From Chryseobacterium balustinum (lineage in GTDB: Bacteria; Bacteroidota; Bacteroidia; Flavobacteriales; Weeksellaceae), in NCBI RefSeq assembly GCF_900168205.1, contig NZ_FUZE01000006.1:62001-126000 (forward strand): a stretch of DNA of 64,000 bases, written 5' to 3'. The position numbers and the translations under genes were made by a program. Below are positions 52,059 to 60,337 of this stretch, one piece after another (position 1 is the first letter of the stretch; every line of letters starts with the position of its first letter). The notes under the pieces were generated by a model. The model was not told where the DNA came from. It was given only the letters and a program-made list of their open reading frames with translations, and made no database searches.

Positions 52059-52456
52059 AACACTTCTTAGTTTATTTTGAAGTTTCCAAAATTAGGAGAC
52101 TTTCGCAAGACCAAAAAATGATAGATATCATAAAAAAAAGATACATGTAATATGCATCTTTTTAGGCTTTGGAAACTTATTTATCTTTTTTTCATTAGAT
52201 GTGTAATAAAATGGTAGAAAAGTGTTCTCATTTTTTATTACTTATTTTGGTGATGCAATTTTACACGAAAAACGTTTACAAAACAAGTAATATTGTTAGA
52301 AATATAATGTTTTGGATGTTAATTTATCAAGTGGAATTGTAGAGATTAATTTATGATAATTTAAATTATTCTTATTTAAATTGATAAAGTTTTAGTCGAG
52401 AATTCTTATCATAAAATCCGGTAAAAATTTGTATTTTTGTTAGTCTTAATTTTACT
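52059..52456. other. 398-bp divergent intergenic region
   Basis: It separates the receptor (minus) from uvrA (plus). It holds the structured leader at 52080-52178 and a uvrA -7 match (TATTTTTG, 52432-52439). Between 52180 and 52430 the sequence is AT-rich, and no gene or clear repeat was seen. Confidence 0.6.
52080..52178 (-). ncRNA. Structured leader of the TonB receptor mRNA
   Basis: An 11-bp perfect stem (AAGTTTCCAAA at 52080-52090 with TTTGGAAACTT at 52168-52178) encloses about 77 nt. Inside on the minus strand are a hairpin with a 12-bp stem and G-U pair (52132-52163 area) and a small stem capped by GCGA, a GNRA loop. The layout resembles a multi-branch cis-regulatory RNA 22 nt before the start codon. 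No known riboswitch motif was recognised. Confidence 0.4.
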
Positions 52457-55243
52457 ATGGCTTCAACAACAGAAATAGATATTAAAAAACAGGTTTTCGT
52501 TAAAAACGCACACCTTAACAACCTGAAACACATTGATGTTTTAATCCCTAAGAATAAACTCATTGTCATAACAGGAGTTTCAGGAAGCGGAAAATCTTCC
52601 TTGGCTTTTGATACAATTTATGCTGAAGGACAGAGGAGATATGTAGAGAGTCTGAGTTCTTATGCACGTCAGTTTTTAGGAAAATTAGAGAAACCAAAAG
52701 TTGATGACATCAAAGGTTTGGCTCCTTCAATCGCTATTCAGCAAAAAGTAATTTCTTCAAATCCACGATCTACGGTAGGAACTTCTACTGAGATTTACGA
52801 TTACATGAAGCTTCTTTTTGCAAGAATCGGAAAAACATATTCTCCGGTTTCAGGTGAAGAAGTGAAAAAAGATTCGGTGACCGATGTTATAGACTACATT
52901 AAGAATTCTGAAAATAATGTTCCGTTTTTATTGACAGCGCCGTTGAATTTTGATGTTGAAAGCTTTACAGATACTTTAAACGTTTTAAAACTGGCTGGTT
53001 TCACAAGATTAGAAGTTAGCGGGAATCTTGCCGGTATAGAAGATTTGGAAAGCTTTGGTTTTACTCCCGAAAAGGGCATGGAAATCAATTTGGTGATCGA
53101 CCGTTTTTCATATGAAGAAGATGAAAGTTTCCTTCAGCGTTTGGCAGATTCTATTCAGATGGCGTTTTATGAAGGTCACGGTTATTGTGCTTTAAAAAAT
53201 ACAGAAACCGGAGCTGTAAAAAACTTTTCAAATAAATTTGAGCTCGACGGAATAGAATTTCTTGAGCCTAATGTTCATTTTTTCAGTTTTAATAATCCTT
53301 TTGGAGCTTGCCCAACGTGTGAAGGTTACGGAAAAGTAATCGGAATTGATGAAGATTTGGTTATTCCAAACAAAGCTTTATCGGTTTTTGAAGACGCTGT
53401 TGCTTCTTGGAAAGGTGAAACCATGAGTGAATGGAAAAAAGATTTCATTAAAAATGCTAAAGACTTCCCTATTCATAAGCCTTATCATCAATTAAACAAA
53501 GAGCAGAAAAATTATCTTTGGAAAGGTGATGGTAAAAGCACCTTCCCTTCTTTGAATAATTTCTTCAAAATGCTTGAGGAAAATTTATATAAAATTCAAT
53601 ATCGTGTAATGCTTTCTCGTTACCGAGGTAAAACGCTTTGCCCGACTTGTGAAGGTTTGCGTTTACGTGAAGAGACAAGCTGGGTAAAAATCGACGGAAA
53701 CAATATTCAGGCGATGATAGAGCTTCCTTTGGATGAGCTTTTACCATTGATTAACTCTTTAAAACTTTCAGAACATGATAAGGAAGTTGCGAAAAGATTG
53801 TTGTACGAGATCACGACCCGTTTAGAGTTTTTACTAAAGGTTGGTTTAGGTTATTTAACGATTAACCGTACTTCAAATACGCTTTCTGGTGGTGAAAGTC
53901 AGAGAATTAATTTGGCTACAAGTTTGGGAAGTTCTTTAGTAGGTTCTATTTATATTTTAGATGAACCATCAATTGGACTGCATTCCAGAGATACCGAAAA
54001 TTTAATTGGAGTTTTAAAAAATCTTCGTGATATAGGAAACACGGTAATCGTTGTGGAACATGATGAAGATGTCATGAGAGCGGCAGACTATATTATTGAT
54101 ATTGGTCCTGAAGCCGGCTATTTAGGTGGTGAATTGGTTTTTGCAGGTGATTATAAAGAATTGAAAGATGCCGATACACTCACTTCAAAATACCTTACCG
54201 GAAGATTGGAAATAAAAGTTCCTGAAAAGCGCAGAAAGGCAAAAGAATTCATTCATATAAAAGGAGCAAGATCAAATAATCTTAAGAATATTGATGTAGA
54301 TATTCCTTTGGAAAGTTTAGTGGTTATATCAGGAGTTTCAGGAAGTGGAAAATCTACTTTGATGAAAGAGATTCTTACAAATGACATTCAGATTCAATTA
54401 GGAATGGGTGGAAAAAAAGGAGATTATGATTCTGTAGAGTTTCCAAAGAAATTGATCAAGCATATTGAATTGATCGACCAAAACCCTATTGGAAAATCAT
54501 CCCGTTCAAATCCTGTAACATATCTGAAGGCGTATGATGACATTCGTGATCTTTTCTCTAAGCAGAAAAGTGCTAAAATGATGGGCTACAAGCCTAAACA
54601 TTTTTCTTTCAACGTTGATGGCGGAAGATGTGATGAATGTAAAGGTGAAGGAACCATAAGCGTTTCAATGCAGTTTATGGCAGACATAGAGTTAGAATGT
54701 GAATCTTGTAAAGGAACCCGTTTTAAAAATGAAGTTTTGGAAGTAAAATTCGATGAGAAAAACATTTCAGATATCCTTCACATGACAGTAGATGAAGCAT
54801 TAGAATTTTTCAGAGAAAATAAAGAAGATAAGATTGTTACAAAACTGACCCCACTTCAAGATGTCGGTTTGGGATATTTACAGCTCGGACAGAGCTCTTC
54901 TACTCTTTCAGGTGGTGAAGCGCAACGTGTGAAACTGGCATCTTTCCTTGTGAAAGGCGTAACAACTGATAAAACCTTATTTGTTTTTGATGAGCCTTCT
55001 ACCGGATTGCATTTCCATGATATTCAAAAATTATTAAAATCTTTGCAGGCTTTGATTGATCTTGGACATTCTGTGATTGTTATTGAGCATCAACCTGATA
55101 TTATGAAATGCGCCGATCACATCATCGACATCGGTCCTGAAGCTGGAAAATACGGCGGAGAAGTCGTTTTTGCAGGTACTCCGGAAGATCTGGCAAAGAA
55201 TAAGAAATCGCATACAGCGAAGTATATTGCTGAGAAATTGTAA
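52457..55243 (+). CDS. uvrA: Excinuclease ABC subunit UvrA
   Basis: This 928-residue damage-recognition ATPase of nucleotide-excision repair has two ABC units. The first Walker A is GVSGSGKSS (about 40-48) and the second is GVSGSGKST (about 630). Signature motifs are [15 protein letters not shown] and [15 protein letters not shown], each followed by a DEPSIGLH or DEPSTGLH Walker B. Zinc modules are visible as CPTCEGYG and the C-terminal CDECKGEG ... CESCKG. Full length. A -7 element lies at 52432-52439. Confidence 0.97.
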   Translation: MASTTEIDIKKQVFVKNAHLNNLKHIDVLIPKNKLIVITGVSGSGKSSLAFDTIYAEGQRRYVESLSSYARQFLGKLEKPKVDDIKGLAPSIAIQQKVISSNPRSTVGTSTEIYDYMKLLFARIGKTYSPVSGEEVKKDSVTDVIDYIKNSENNVPFLLTAPLNFDVESFTDTLNVLKLAGFTRLEVSGNLAGIEDLESFGFTPEKGMEINLVIDRFSYEEDESFLQRLADSIQMAFYEGHGYCALKNTETGAVKNFSNKFELDGIEFLEPNVHFFSFNNPFGACPTCEGYGKVIGIDEDLVIPNKALSVFEDAVASWKGETMSEWKKDFIKNAKDFPIHKPYHQLNKEQKNYLWKGDGKSTFPSLNNFFKMLEENLYKIQYRVMLSRYRGKTLCPTCEGLRLREETSWVKIDGNNIQAMIELPLDELLPLINSLKLSEHDKEVAKRLLYEITTRLEFLLKVGLGYLTINRTSNTLSGGESQRINLATSLGSSLVGSIYILDEPSIGLHSRDTENLIGVLKNLRDIGNTVIVVEHDEDVMRAADYIIDIGPEAGYLGGELVFAGDYKELKDADTLTSKYLTGRLEIKVPEKRRKAKEFIHIKGARSNNLKNIDVDIPLESLVVISGVSGSGKSTLMKEILTNDIQIQLGMGGKKGDYDSVEFPKKLIKHIELIDQNPIGKSSRSNPVTYLKAYDDIRDLFSKQKSAKMMGYKPKHFSFNVDGGRCDECKGEGTISVSMQFMADIELECESCKGTRFKNEVLEVKFDEKNISDILHMTVDEALEFFRENKEDKIVTKLTPLQDVGLGYLQLGQSSSTLSGGEAQRVKLASFLVKGVTTDKTLFVFDEPSTGLHFHDIQKLLKSLQALIDLGHSVIVIEHQPDIMKCADHIIDIGPEAGKYGGEVVFAGTPEDLAKNKKSHTAKYIAEKL

Positions 55244-55266
55244 TAAAAATTTTCGATACAAATAAG

Positions 55267-55294
55267 AAAGGAAGCAAATTATGCTTCCTTTTCG
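55267..55294. terminator. Terminator of uvrA, two-way
   Basis: A 10-bp perfect stem (55267-55276 with 55282-55291) with an AATTA loop is followed by TTTCG on the plus strand and an A/T-rich stretch on the other side. Confidence 0.75.
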
Positions 55295-55311
55295 TTTACT
55301 TAATAGTCATT

Positions 55312-55497
55312 TTAAAAACTTTGAACTGTTCTTCTTTTTTCAAATAAGCCCTGAAGCATATGATTTTCTGCTAAAAATTTTCTTTCATAAAAATTTTTAT
55401 GAAGTTTTTCTGCGATTAATCTACCGTTCAGATCTATAATTTTGATGAAAGTTTTATGTTTTCCGAGAATATCATTTGAGGTAAAAATTCCTGTTAC
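55312..55497 (-). pseudogene. Possible relic of a type IX sorting-signal domain
   Basis: An uninterrupted minus-strand frame of about 60 codons without a start ends at 55312-55314. It includes TFIKIIDLNGRLIAEKLHKN and MLQGLF. The IxDLNGRLI core followed by LxxG resembles the C-terminal sorting domain of type IX secreted proteins. It directly follows the LytTR gene and overlaps its last codons in another frame, so an upstream part is missing. The call is tentative. Confidence 0.35.
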
Positions 55498-56246
55498 AAT
55501 TTAAATTGATCTTTCACTAATTTTTTCTTATCCCTAGACATTGGAATTTCATCTTTATTTGTTAGCAAAAGTATATTTCCTTCAGATTTTTTAATACTTT
55601 TAATAAAGTTCTTATTAACTAAATGAGATTGATGACAGCGGATGAAACCATATTTTTCCAAAAGACTTTGATATTCAAACAAAGAAGTTGTTGAAACGAT
55701 TTGTTCCCGATTTTCTAGAATAATAGTGGTATAACTATTAGAACTTTCACATCGAATAATTTCATTGACTGCAACAAAATGTATTTCCTTCAACGAAGAG
55801 ATTGCTATTTTATGGCTAGATTTATCGTTTTCGTACTTTAAGTAGTCTACAAGATTTTCCAAAGATTTATTTACTTTTTTCTCTGAAATTCTTTTTTTTG
55901 CTTTTTGAATTGATAAATTCAGCTCATTAAAATCAATTGGTTTTAATACATAATCTAAAGCAGAAAATTTCACTGCATCTATTCCATACTGCGAAAATGC
56001 GGTCACAAAAACAACTTCAAAATCATAGTTATTTAGTATTTTTAAAAGTTCAAAACCATTTTTTGTGGGCATTTCAATATCAAGAAAAATAAGTTCGGGA
56101 AAAAATTTTAGAAATAAATCGTAAGCTTGATCTACACCATTGGCAGTAGCAACTATATCAATCTCATTTGGAAATTTCTTCTCCAGGATAAGCTTTAAGT
56201 TTTCCACTGCATTTTTTTCATCATCTACAATGATTGCTTTAATCAT
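55494..56246 (-). CDS. LytTR-family response regulator
   Basis: This 250-residue two-component regulator has a receiver domain (acidic pair at 8-9, phospho-acceptor D56 in LIFLDIEMPTKNG, and a conserved Lys in VLKPIDF). A LytTR DNA-binding domain is at about 150-250 (EIIRCESSNSYTTIILENRE and FIRCHQSHLVNKNFIKSIKK). It overlaps the sensor kinase gene by 8 nt and should be phosphorylated by it. Target genes are not evident. Confidence 0.93.
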   Translation of the reverse strand: MIKAIIVDDEKNAVENLKLILEKKFPNEIDIVATANGVDQAYDLFLKFFPELIFLDIEMPTKNGFELLKILNNYDFEVVFVTAFSQYGIDAVKFSALDYVLKPIDFNELNLSIQKAKKRISEKKVNKSLENLVDYLKYENDKSSHKIAISSLKEIHFVAVNEIIRCESSNSYTTIILENREQIVSTTSLFEYQSLLEKYGFIRCHQSHLVNKNFIKSIKKSEGNILLLTNKDEIPMSRDKKKLVKDQFKL

Positions 56247-57879
56247 TCTCTAATAAATTTTTATAAATTATTAATGTCTTAGTTCCATCATTATTGCACT
56301 CTACAAGATACTCAATTTTCACTTTATCTGATGATGAATTAAACAATGCAATCCGATCTTTTGTAAGATTGATTCCTTTTCCTGAAATTTTTTTATCGGT
56401 CTCAAAACCTTTTCCATTATCTTTTATTTCGAAAATTAAATTTTGATTATTTCTCAGGACTTTAAATGAAAGCTTTCCGTCTTCGTTTAAAATAGAAATA
56501 CCATGTCTTATTGAGTTTTCTAAAATAGGTTGTACAAGCATGGGTAAAACTTCAGTTGTAGTTTCGGGAATTCCTGCTTCAATGAAAAAGTCAAAACTAA
56601 AAGAAAACCGAAGCTGTTCTAAAGAAATATAATGTTTTAATGCTTTAATTTCTAAAGAAAGAGGAATCAAGTCTTTATCACTAAAATCCAAAACGGATCG
56701 CATCAGTTTTGAAAAATCAGTAAGATAAGTATTAGATTTATCTATATTTCCAGAGTTTATAAGACCTTGTATAGAATTTAAAGCGTTAAATAAAAAATGA
56801 GGATTAAGCTGAGCAGACATAAATTGAAGTTTTGCTTTCTGCTCTTTTTGTAACCTGCTCATTTTTTTGCTTTTCAGAAGTAAGAAAATAAGACCCAATA
56901 AAGCGGTAATAAAAATGATAACGGCAACTTTTAGCCAAATATTTTGAAACCATTTGGGTTCAGAAAAAAACTCTTTTGTAATAAACTGTTTTTCATCTCG
57001 ATATTTTACTTGAAGAATATATTTTTTTCCTGGCTTGAAATCATGTAGAATGATAAAGTCATCCGCTTTTTTCCATTTTTCAGAAGTGGGTACACTATTT
57101 TCTAAAAGTCTATATTCAAGCATATCTTTGGTGCTGACAGACCTTTTTGGACGGTAGAAAATAGCAATTTTCGTTTTCTCATTCACTCTCACAATTGGTT
57201 CTTGATATTTTGCAAAATACGAACTTGGCCAATCTTCGTAAAAACTATACCTTAGTTGTTTCTTCTGAACAAGTGCATTTCCTACAAAAGTCTCTAAAGA
57301 TATATCATTGTCGTCGTGAATGTTTGAACAGACAAATGGAACTTTATCATCGCTGATCTTGTTTAAGATACAATTTAAGAATGGTTGCCCTCCTTTTGTT
57401 CTGAATGAGATTTTTACAATATCATTTTCATCAAGAATTTGATCTAAAATTTTATAAGCTTTTAAATTTTTGCCATTATGCAACCTTGTTGTTTTGTCAT
57501 CAAGTGTAAAACCGGATTCGACATTTCTCCATGAATGTAAAATCTTATTATTTTTGAAAATCTGAAATTCCAAATTTTCAAAATTATACTGCGAAAGTTT
57601 TGTAGAATCTGCTATCCACTCAGTAAAAGCTATATTTTGTGGTATATAATTATAAATATTAATGGATAACTGATTACCATAAACATTTAATATCTGATCT
57701 TTCCAGGGGACTTTTATAAGTTGTACGCTTTTGTCAGAGCTTGGTTTTTTGGGCAAAATAAAATTATTAGAAAGAACAATTTGTGTCTCTCCAAGGCCAA
57801 TTTGATAATTATTTTTTTCTTGAGAAAATACAAACGTACTTTCTAAGAATAAAAATGTTAATAAAAATAGTTTTTTCAT
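56239..57879 (-). CDS. LytS-type sensor histidine kinase
   Basis: This kinase has 546 residues from ATG 57879. A signal peptide (MKKLFLLTFLFLESTFVFSQ) is followed by a large periplasmic beta region that ends in a Y_Y_Y-like domain (about 225-310). One membrane helix (VAVIIFITALLGLIFLLL) and the His_kinase domain with QLNPHFLFNALNSIQ (phospho-acceptor His) come next. ATP-binding ISGKGINLTKDRIALF is near the end. The ORF could start 13 codons earlier, but that would precede the promoter -7 box. It lacks the propeller repeats of hybrid systems. Confidence 0.9.
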   Translation of the reverse strand: MKKLFLLTFLFLESTFVFSQEKNNYQIGLGETQIVLSNNFILPKKPSSDKSVQLIKVPWKDQILNVYGNQLSINIYNYIPQNIAFTEWIADSTKLSQYNFENLEFQIFKNNKILHSWRNVESGFTLDDKTTRLHNGKNLKAYKILDQILDENDIVKISFRTKGGQPFLNCILNKISDDKVPFVCSNIHDDNDISLETFVGNALVQKKQLRYSFYEDWPSSYFAKYQEPIVRVNEKTKIAIFYRPKRSVSTKDMLEYRLLENSVPTSEKWKKADDFIILHDFKPGKKYILQVKYRDEKQFITKEFFSEPKWFQNIWLKVAVIIFITALLGLIFLLLKSKKMSRLQKEQKAKLQFMSAQLNPHFLFNALNSIQGLINSGNIDKSNTYLTDFSKLMRSVLDFSDKDLIPLSLEIKALKHYISLEQLRFSFSFDFFIEAGIPETTTEVLPMLVQPILENSIRHGISILNEDGKLSFKVLRNNQNLIFEIKDNGKGFETDKKISGKGINLTKDRIALFNSSSDKVKIEYLVECNNDGTKTLIIYKNLLEND

Positions 57880-57884
57880 TACTG

Positions 57885-57914
57885 CAAATTTAAAATGATG
57901 AGCAAACTTATCAA
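57885..57914 (-). promoter_or_regulatory. Promoter of the lytS-lytTR operon
   Basis: On the minus strand TTG (57914-57912), a 19-bp spacer and TAAATTTG (57892-57885) match the consensus. The -7 box ends only 5 nt before ATG 57879, so the mRNA may be leaderless. Confidence 0.6.
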
Positions 57915-58050
57915 TCATTTTAAAGCTATTTCTTCACTTTTTGAATTGGGTTACTTTTGTTCTATAATCTGTCTCTAAATCATAATATTGATCTAATCAT
58001 TATACATTTAGTATGCTTCAATTCTTTAGCTGAGATTTCATTTCTCAATT

Positions 58051-58074
58051 TTATCCACAATAAAATGTGGATAA
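58051..58074. promoter_or_regulatory. Inverted pair of consensus DnaA boxes
   Basis: TTATCCACA at 58051-58059 and TGTGGATAA at 58066-58074 are both exact matches to the consensus DnaA box, in opposite orientation, 6 bp apart. An AT-rich stretch follows to about 58145. It may be a DnaA-binding site or part of a replication origin. Confidence 0.55.
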
Positions 58075-58147
58075 CTTGTGAATTTTAACATTAAATTCAT
58101 ATTTTGTATTAAAAATATTCCTACATTTACTATGTAATAAAAATGAC

Positions 58148-58210
58148 ATGAATCTTTTTCTTGCCTTTTTCGACTTCGAAATCGCAATTAAATTTGAAAT
58201 AAAAATTTAA
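58148..58210 (+). CDS. Possible 20-residue peptide
   Basis: The frame MNLFLAFFDFEIAIKFEIKI starts at ATG 58148 and stops at TAA 58208-58210, exactly where the following terminator stem begins. The peptide is short, hydrophobic and aromatic. No good promoter is visible; TACATTTA at 58122-58129 is one base off the -7 consensus. It could be a true micropeptide, a small RNA, or chance. Confidence 0.25.
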   Translation: MNLFLAFFDFEIAIKFEIKI

Positions 58211-58237
58211 GTACAGCATCGTCGGCTGTGCTTTTTT
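58210..58237 (+). terminator. Plus-strand terminator with no known gene before it
   Basis: An 8-bp stem with one G-U pair (58210-58217 with 58225-58232) is followed by six T. It points to an unannotated plus-strand transcript upstream. Confidence 0.7.
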
Positions 58238-58277
58238 GTTGTTGTCTAATTAAAAAAATGAGATGTATTTATCTATT

Positions 58278-58306
58278 GAATCCACTTCTAAAGAGTGGAT
58301 TCTTTT
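58278..58306. terminator. Hairpin downstream of the 152-residue gene
   Basis: A 9-bp perfect stem (58278-58286 with 58294-58302) lies just after the stop of the minus-strand gene. The T-run is on the plus strand, so its use for the minus gene is uncertain. Confidence 0.5.
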
Positions 58307-58763
58307 AATTTTTAGACTTTACAAAAGGCTTCTCCTCAGAAATCAAAATTCCATTGATGACGTTTTGATCTCTATAAATCCATACATTAATATATTTCAA
58401 ATCTTTAGATTTTTCAAAATCAGCATCAAAGACGATTAGCTCAATCGGATCACTATTTTTCGTGTAATCTTTGATATAAACAGAATTAAGCTTTACTGTA
58501 TTGATTTTTCCGGATTGATTGACTTCTTCGCACTTCTTTTCATAATCGTCAAAAAGTTTTCTTTCTAACCTTTTATCTAAAATAAAACCTGCGAACTGAG
58601 AATAATCTTTGTTCTCACATTTTTTGTAATATTCTTTAATGAAATTTTCACTTACATTTACTCTTTCAGTATTGATTTTAGAAGTACTGATTTTTGTATA
58701 ATTTTTTTGTGATGATGCGAAAAGTGAACTTGTTATCGCAAACAGGAGTGTTATTTTTTTCAT
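58305..58763 (-). CDS. Exported protein of unknown function
   Basis: The 152-residue product has a signal peptide (MKKITLLFAITSSLFASSQ). The mature part begins with an acidic/helical stretch (VSENFIKEYYKKCENKDYSQ) and then beta strands (IELIVFDADFEKSKDLKYIN, NVWIYRDQNVINGI), a layout seen in NTF2-like or DUF4019-type proteins. The match is too weak to name a family. It appears to be transcribed alone. Confidence 0.6.
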   Translation of the reverse strand: MKKITLLFAITSSLFASSQKNYTKISTSKINTERVNVSENFIKEYYKKCENKDYSQFAGFILDKRLERKLFDDYEKKCEEVNQSGKINTVKLNSVYIKDYTKNSDPIELIVFDADFEKSKDLKYINVWIYRDQNVINGILISEEKPFVKSKN

Positions 58764-58824
58764 GATTATGTGTTTAATACTTTCAAATTTAAAAATTTAA
58801 ATCAGTAAATCCAAAATATTTAAA

Positions 58825-58857
58825 AAATAAAAAACCGACAAGCAAGGCTTATCGGTT
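58825..58857 (-). terminator. Terminator of the endonuclease V-like group
   Basis: On the minus strand an 11-bp stem with one G-U pair (58857-58847 with 58843-58833) and a CTT loop is followed by a T-rich run. Confidence 0.8.
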
Positions 58858-58974
58858 CTTGAAAAATGAAAAATTAATATGGATATGAACTATTTGACGT
58901 TTAGAATCGTTTTAATTCTGAAGCAAATTTATATTTATTTAGACTAAATATAAATAATATTCAACTGACTTTTA

Positions 58975-59499
58975 TCAGCTTCTCACATTTAGTTCATCTT
59001 TCTCTCTTGTTAGTTGATCTAGCTTTTTCAATAATGCAGGGATTCTATACGTTCCATACATATTTTCGACCTTGATTTTAATATCATCTGTATCAATTCC
59101 TACAGCAGTAAGGAATAAAGGTGTTTTACTTTCTCCGCGAAAAATAGTTTTTCTCAAATCGTCTTCACTTGCAAATTCATTTTTGGCAATACCGATGACA
59201 GGATATTTCTTGTTTAAAGATTCATAAAGATAGCCACCCAACCCTATTTTTCCACTGTTATCTAGAGTAACATAACCATCGACAATAATGAGATCACCCT
59301 CTTTTAAATCAATTTTCTTTAATAAACTCAAAATGCACGGTAATTCTCTTTTGTAAAAAGCGCCGCTTTCATAATCAGAACTAATTTCTGTATTTTCGGA
59401 ATAGATAAAGCTTTCAGTTTCAGAATTCCAGTCTTCAAAGGCAATACAGACTGTTTTTGCAAAATCTTCGTAATAAAAAGTGTCGAATGCGTAAATCAT
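58975..59499 (-). CDS. Endonuclease V-like protein
   Basis: This 174-residue protein is related to deoxyinosine-specific endonuclease V. Equivalent catalytic positions are D6 (AFDTFYYEDF), E52 (FYKRELPCIL) and D74 (IIVDGYVTLD). YPVIGIAKNEFASEDD and TYRIPALLKKLDQLTRE are further family blocks. It is shorter than E. coli Nfi (about 223 residues), and the His usually found in the late GH motif is replaced by Ile (TAVGID, 135). It may therefore differ in activity. It lies 3 nt after the VOC gene, in one transcript with it and the GNAT gene. Confidence 0.78.
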   Translation of the reverse strand: MIYAFDTFYYEDFAKTVCIAFEDWNSETESFIYSENTEISSDYESGAFYKRELPCILSLLKKIDLKEGDLIIVDGYVTLDNSGKIGLGGYLYESLNKKYPVIGIAKNEFASEDDLRKTIFRGESKTPLFLTAVGIDTDDIKIKVENMYGTYRIPALLKKLDQLTREKDELNVRS

Positions 59500-59502
59500 C
59501 TT

Positions 59503-59871
59503 TTAAGAAGTAAAAAATTCTCCGAAATGCCACAAAACTCCGGCTGGATCAAGAAGAAAACATTCTTTTCCCCAAACCTCGGTATTTGTAGGAACTAATC
59601 GGATGGTGTCATATTTTTGTTTTAGATTTAAAGACACAAGTTCTTCCCAATAAAGATCTACATTTTCTATTTCGAGGAAGATCATGGTATTTTCAATCCA
59701 TTCTTTTGCATAATAATCTTGTAAATAAAAGGCAAAATCTCCTTTTTTAAACACTGAAAATTTAGGATCAATTTCCACTTCTTCAAATCCCAAATCTCTG
59801 TAAAATGCTCTGCTTTCTGCAAAATCTTTTGAGCCGATAAAAGGTCTTATTGATTTTATTTTTTGATACAT
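59503..59871 (-). CDS. VOC/glyoxalase-like protein
   Basis: This 122-residue protein has a vicinal-oxygen-chelate fold. It opens IRPFIGSKDFAESRAFYRDL and closes with ECFLLDPAGVLWHFGEFF, the paired beta-alpha-beta modules of bleomycin-resistance/glyoxalase proteins. Complete metal ligands were not identified, so it may bind a small molecule rather than catalyse a reaction. Its start overlaps the upstream GNAT gene by 16 nt. Confidence 0.82.
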   Translation of the reverse strand: MYQKIKSIRPFIGSKDFAESRAFYRDLGFEEVEIDPKFSVFKKGDFAFYLQDYYAKEWIENTMIFLEIENVDLYWEELVSLNLKQKYDTIRLVPTNTEVWGKECFLLDPAGVLWHFGEFFTS

Positions 59872-60314
59872 ATCGTTTTATTATTAATCCAATTTTCAAA
59901 AGTCATTTCAAATTTAATTTCATTTTTACCATGCATTCCTATTTCCTTCCATTTAGATTTTCGGTAAAAAAGTTCTGCCCGTGTATTTGGAGAGGTTCCA
60001 AGCCAAACTTTTTCTTTGGTTTGGGTAAAATACCAATCCAGCATAATATCGTGTAATTTTTTGCCAATTCCTTTCTTTTCAAAATCGGGATCAACAAATA
60101 ATGCCCAAATGTTATGGTCTTTTAAGTCTACAATCGAAAAACCTGTAATTTTCCCGTCAATTTCGCAAACCCAGCCTTTTCCTTTTTCTGTAATAAACTC
60201 TTCACAATCTTTATCGGTGACAAGATCAGGATTCGACAACGTATTTTCTTTAACAGAATTTCTTACCACTTGAATTTGTGAAATATCTTCTACTTTAGCT
60301 TCACGAATAATCAT
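59856..60314 (-). CDS. GNAT-family N-acetyltransferase
   Basis: This 152-residue GNAT protein has IWALFVDPDFEKKGIGKKLH (about 70-89) with the acetyl-CoA loop KKGIGKK, then VWLGTSPNTRAELFYRKSKW, the alpha4 and beta6 part. It should transfer acetyl to an amine; the acceptor is unknown. It overlaps the VOC gene by 16 nt and is the first of three genes ending at the terminator at 58825-58857. Confidence 0.88.
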   Translation of the reverse strand: MIIREAKVEDISQIQVVRNSVKENTLSNPDLVTDKDCEEFITEKGKGWVCEIDGKITGFSIVDLKDHNIWALFVDPDFEKKGIGKKLHDIMLDWYFTQTKEKVWLGTSPNTRAELFYRKSKWKEIGMHGKNEIKFEMTFENWINNKTICIKK

Positions 60315-60337
60315 ATGGAAATTTTAAAATTGAAATA

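Larger units (their letters stand above)
57919..58304. other. 386-bp intergenic region with DnaA-box pair
   Basis: It lies between the two-component operon and the 152-residue gene, both on the minus strand. It holds an inverted pair of perfect DnaA boxes (58051-58074), AT-rich sequence after it, a 20-codon plus-strand frame (58148-58210), and two hairpins with plus-strand T-runs (58210-58237, 58278-58306). Confidence 0.6.

Noticed and set aside
52080-52178. Cobalamin or TPP riboswitch before the TonB receptor
   Set aside because: Neither a B12 box nor the TPP core motifs could be found in the leader. It is reported only as an unclassified structured leader.
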